Positions 62,416 through 64,000 of a stretch of DNA of 64,000 nt are shown piece by piece. Under the pieces are notes generated by a model. It made no database searches and was not told the DNA's origin. It saw only the letters and a program-made list of their open reading frames with translations. Positions within the stretch are counted from its first letter, which is position 1. Every line of letters begins with the position of its first letter. The DNA is from Pseudoduganella plicata. GTDB taxonomy: Bacteria > Pseudomonadota > Gammaproteobacteria > Burkholderiales > Burkholderiaceae_D. The position numbers were made by a program, and so were the translations under genes. The stretch is from the NCBI RefSeq assembly GCF_004421005.1, contig NZ_CP038026.1, positions 3,100,001 through 3,164,000 of the forward strand, read 5' to 3'.

Positions 62416-63363
62416 TCAGTGGGTGAATGCGACGCCCAGGCCCAGCGCGACGACGACGGCGACCGTCAAGGACAGGCCATGCAGGCCCACCAGCAGCAAC
62501 CAGCGCCACGCCGTCCCCCAGCCGCTCTTGCGATAGACCCGCCGCATGGACCAGGGCAGGTAGACCAGCAGCCAGCAGAACAGGACGAATTTCAGGAAGC
62601 CCTCGGGCATCACGAGGAAGGCGCCGAACAGCACGAACGCAAAGGCATTCGTGTGCAGCGCGAACAGCACGTGCTCGCCGTAGCGGCGGCCCGTGCCCAG
62701 GTACAGCAGTTTCAGGTACAGGGCGAACAGCGGCATCAGGCAGAACATCGCGTAGGGCGCATAGCGGAAGAAGCTGGCCCGCAGGATCTCGCTCTTCTGT
62801 TGCATGCTCAGGCGGTCAAAGCGATCGATCGACTCGCGCAGCCCCGGCGCCAGCTTTTCCAGCGGCGTCGGCAAGGTCGTGTGGCGCGGCATGTCGGCCG
62901 GCAGGTCGTCCGCGTCGCCGATCACCAGCGCGCCCGGCTTCGCGGCCTGCGTTGCGGCAGGCTTGCCGTGGGCATCGTCCCCGGTACTGAACTGCACGAC
63001 ATCGGTGCCGGATAGTTTCATCAGCGCGAAAAACAGGATCGACAGGGACAGGTACAGCCGCAGCGGCTCGACATAACGGCGCCGCCGGCCGGCCAGATAC
63101 TCGTTGGTCAGCGCGCCGGGACGGAACAGCAGCAGCGCGAGGGTGCGCCACAGGCGTCCCTCCAGCGCCACGTAATGGCCGACGAATTCATGGACGAACT
63201 CGCCCAGGCTCGGCATGTGCAGCCGCGTCTCCTGGCCGCAGGCAGCGCAGTAATGGCCGTTCACGGCGGTGCCGCAGTTGCGGCAGCTGGCGGGCACGTC
63301 ATGGCGTCCGGCCGCTTCGATCGTCGCTGGTTTCAATTCCGGATCCCCTGGTGAAAACGACAT
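62416..63363 (-). CDS. DUF3667 membrane protein with N-terminal zinc ribbon
   Basis: A 315-residue protein. The N-terminal CRNCGTAVNGHYCAACGQ is a zinc-ribbon-like pair of CxxC motifs. A conserved FVHEFVGHYVALEGRLWRTLALLLFRPGALTNEYLAGRRRRYVEPLRLYL segment follows, typical of DUF3667 (given here in part). About five hydrophobic helices lie in residues ~85-315. The function is unknown. It starts the minus-strand unit that ends with the molybdopterin enzyme. The start is uncertain among ATGs at 63363, 63372 and 63411; none has a strong ribosome site. Confidence 0.75.
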   Translation of the reverse strand: MSFSPGDPELKPATIEAAGRHDVPASCRNCGTAVNGHYCAACGQETRLHMPSLGEFVHEFVGHYVALEGRLWRTLALLLFRPGALTNEYLAGRRRRYVEPLRLYLSLSILFFALMKLSGTDVVQFSTGDDAHGKPAATQAAKPGALVIGDADDLPADMPRHTTLPTPLEKLAPGLRESIDRFDRLSMQQKSEILRASFFRYAPYAMFCLMPLFALYLKLLYLGTGRRYGEHVLFALHTNAFAFVLFGAFLVMPEGFLKFVLFCWLLVYLPWSMRRVYRKSGWGTAWRWLLLVGLHGLSLTVAVVVALGLGVAFTH

Positions 63364-63488
63364 GCTACGCATTCCATGCAATAAATGCACCATGACAAGA
63401 CGGGAAACCAACAGTCCAAGCGCGCGACCGACCCCGTTAATCGTCGATATGATGTGATTCAGTTAAGTTTTTATGGAAGGACACCATC

Positions 63489-63770
63489 ATGACCACTACC
63501 AACGACACCTCGCCCAACGAGAAGGACCGCCAGATCAATACCGATGTCGAAGTCGGCGCGACCGGCGGCAAACGGCTGCCGCACGAGCGCGACGAATCGA
63601 CCGAAGGCGTCCAGCACCAGGGCGGGCGCACTCGCATCGAACAGGCCGCGCGCGATATCGATGCCGGTCTCGTCGATACCGACCTGCGCGAACAGCGCGG
63701 CGTGCAAAAGGCGCCACCGGGCAACGGCGACGCCCAAGCCAACCCCCTGCCCACCATCAAGCGCGACTGA
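63489..63770 (+). CDS. Hypothetical hydrophilic protein, 93 residues
   Basis: A highly charged, low-complexity protein (TSPNEKDRQINTDVEVGATGG; RTRIEQAARDIDAGLVDTDLRE) with no hydrophobic segment, probably partly disordered. GAAGGA lies 8 bases before the ATG, so translation looks genuine. I recognise no family. It is divergent from the DUF3667 gene and followed after 31 bases by an exported dehydrogenase gene. Confidence 0.6.
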   Translation: MTTTNDTSPNEKDRQINTDVEVGATGGKRLPHERDESTEGVQHQGGRTRIEQAARDIDAGLVDTDLREQRGVQKAPPGNGDAQANPLPTIKRD

Positions 63771-63801
63771 ACAACGCTGCTGAACCTACGAGAGAGCGTC
63801 C

Positions 63802-64000
63802 ATGAATCGCATGATTGCCTGCAGCCTGCTGCTTGCCAGCGGTGCCGCGCTTGCCCAGAATGGCCAGTACCCGGTCGGCTACGGCCCCAACCCGAAGCTT
63901 CCGGAACCCGAGAAAAGCCTGATCCCCACGGTCAATGTCGCCCCCGTGGACGTGTGGAAAGGCAATGCGAAGCCCGCCGCCCCGGCCGGCTTTACCGTCA
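63802..64000 (+). CDS. Start of a PQQ-type sugar (sorbosone) dehydrogenase, truncated by the window end
   Basis: The first 66 codons encode a Sec signal peptide (MIACSLLLASGAALAQ) and then YGPNPKLPEPEKSLIPTVNVAPVDVWKGNAKPAAPAGFTV. The PEPEKSLIPTVNVAP segment resembles the mature N-terminus of periplasmic PQQ-dependent sorbosone-type dehydrogenases, which oxidise sugars with electron transfer to the respiratory chain. The catalytic beta-propeller lies beyond the window, so the assignment rests on the N-terminus only. Confidence 0.55.
   Translation, partial: MNRMIACSLLLASGAALAQNGQYPVGYGPNPKLPEPEKSLIPTVNVAPVDVWKGNAKPAAPAGFTV

Noticed and set aside
1..64000. tRNA, rRNA, CRISPR arrays, prophage genes or insertion sequences
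   Set aside because: I saw no cloverleaf-like gene, regularly spaced repeats, transposase or phage structural protein in the translated frames.

Overview
The window is a high-GC chromosomal segment of a betaproteobacterium of the family Oxalobacteraceae. Massilia or a close relative fits best, judging from protein flavour, the hda/pcnB/folK/panB and grpE-dnaK-dnaJ neighbourhoods, and the heavy load of small-molecule catabolism. The genus is an inference; no rRNA or tRNA gene is present to settle it. Genes are densely packed with many stop/start overlaps. I found no CRISPR array, prophage, insertion sequence or RNA gene other than regulatory leaders.

Layout. 1-3.3 kb: housekeeping genes hda (5' truncated), a HAD phosphatase, pcnB and folK. 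3.3-8.6 kb: an accessory block (DUF486 protein; FAD protein, CoA-transferase and cupin on the minus strand; TetR regulator; HPP membrane protein) tied together by three similar TetR-type operators. panB and a decayed TonB-receptor tail follow. 10.7-20.6 kb: polyamine (gamma-glutamyl-putrescine) catabolism genes puuC, spuC, puuA and puuD. Between them lie an exported catalase with an OxyR-like box, a Tat-exported Gfo/Idh/MocA oxidoreductase, and a sodium:solute symporter broken by an in-frame amber codon. 22-31.7 kb: a sugar regulon with a two-component system, a co-transcribed binding protein, a LamB-type porin and a complete ABC sugar importer.

31.7-41.9 kb: assimilatory nitrate/nitrite reduction. 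A perfect sigma-54 promoter is followed by a leader carrying two ANTAR-type hairpins that overlap a strong terminator. Then come the nitrate transporter, nirB, nirD, a NasB-like reductase and nasA, which has a 1-base frameshift in a G tract. The sensor/antiterminator pair nasS-nasT sits just upstream. 41.9-45.5 kb: a taurine/sulfonate-type ABC importer with a TauD-like dioxygenase.

46.3-49.0 kb: a DNA-repair operon (radical SAM protein plus a UdgX uracil-DNA glycosylase fusion) with a consensus LexA box. 49.2-58.8 kb: carbonic anhydrase, dnaJ/dnaK/grpE with a sigma-32 promoter and a CIRCE-like element, hemH, recN and nadK, the last two with a second SOS-like box upstream. 59.1-63.4 kb: a molybdopterin oxidoreductase with an Fe-S subunit and a DUF3667 membrane protein. 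The window ends in the start of a probable PQQ-type sugar dehydrogenase.

The most informative signals are regulatory: the sigma-54/ANTAR leader, the two SOS boxes, the OxyR box, the TetR operator triad and the CIRCE/sigma-32 region. Two broken or recoded genes (nasA frameshift, symporter amber) deserve read-level checking.
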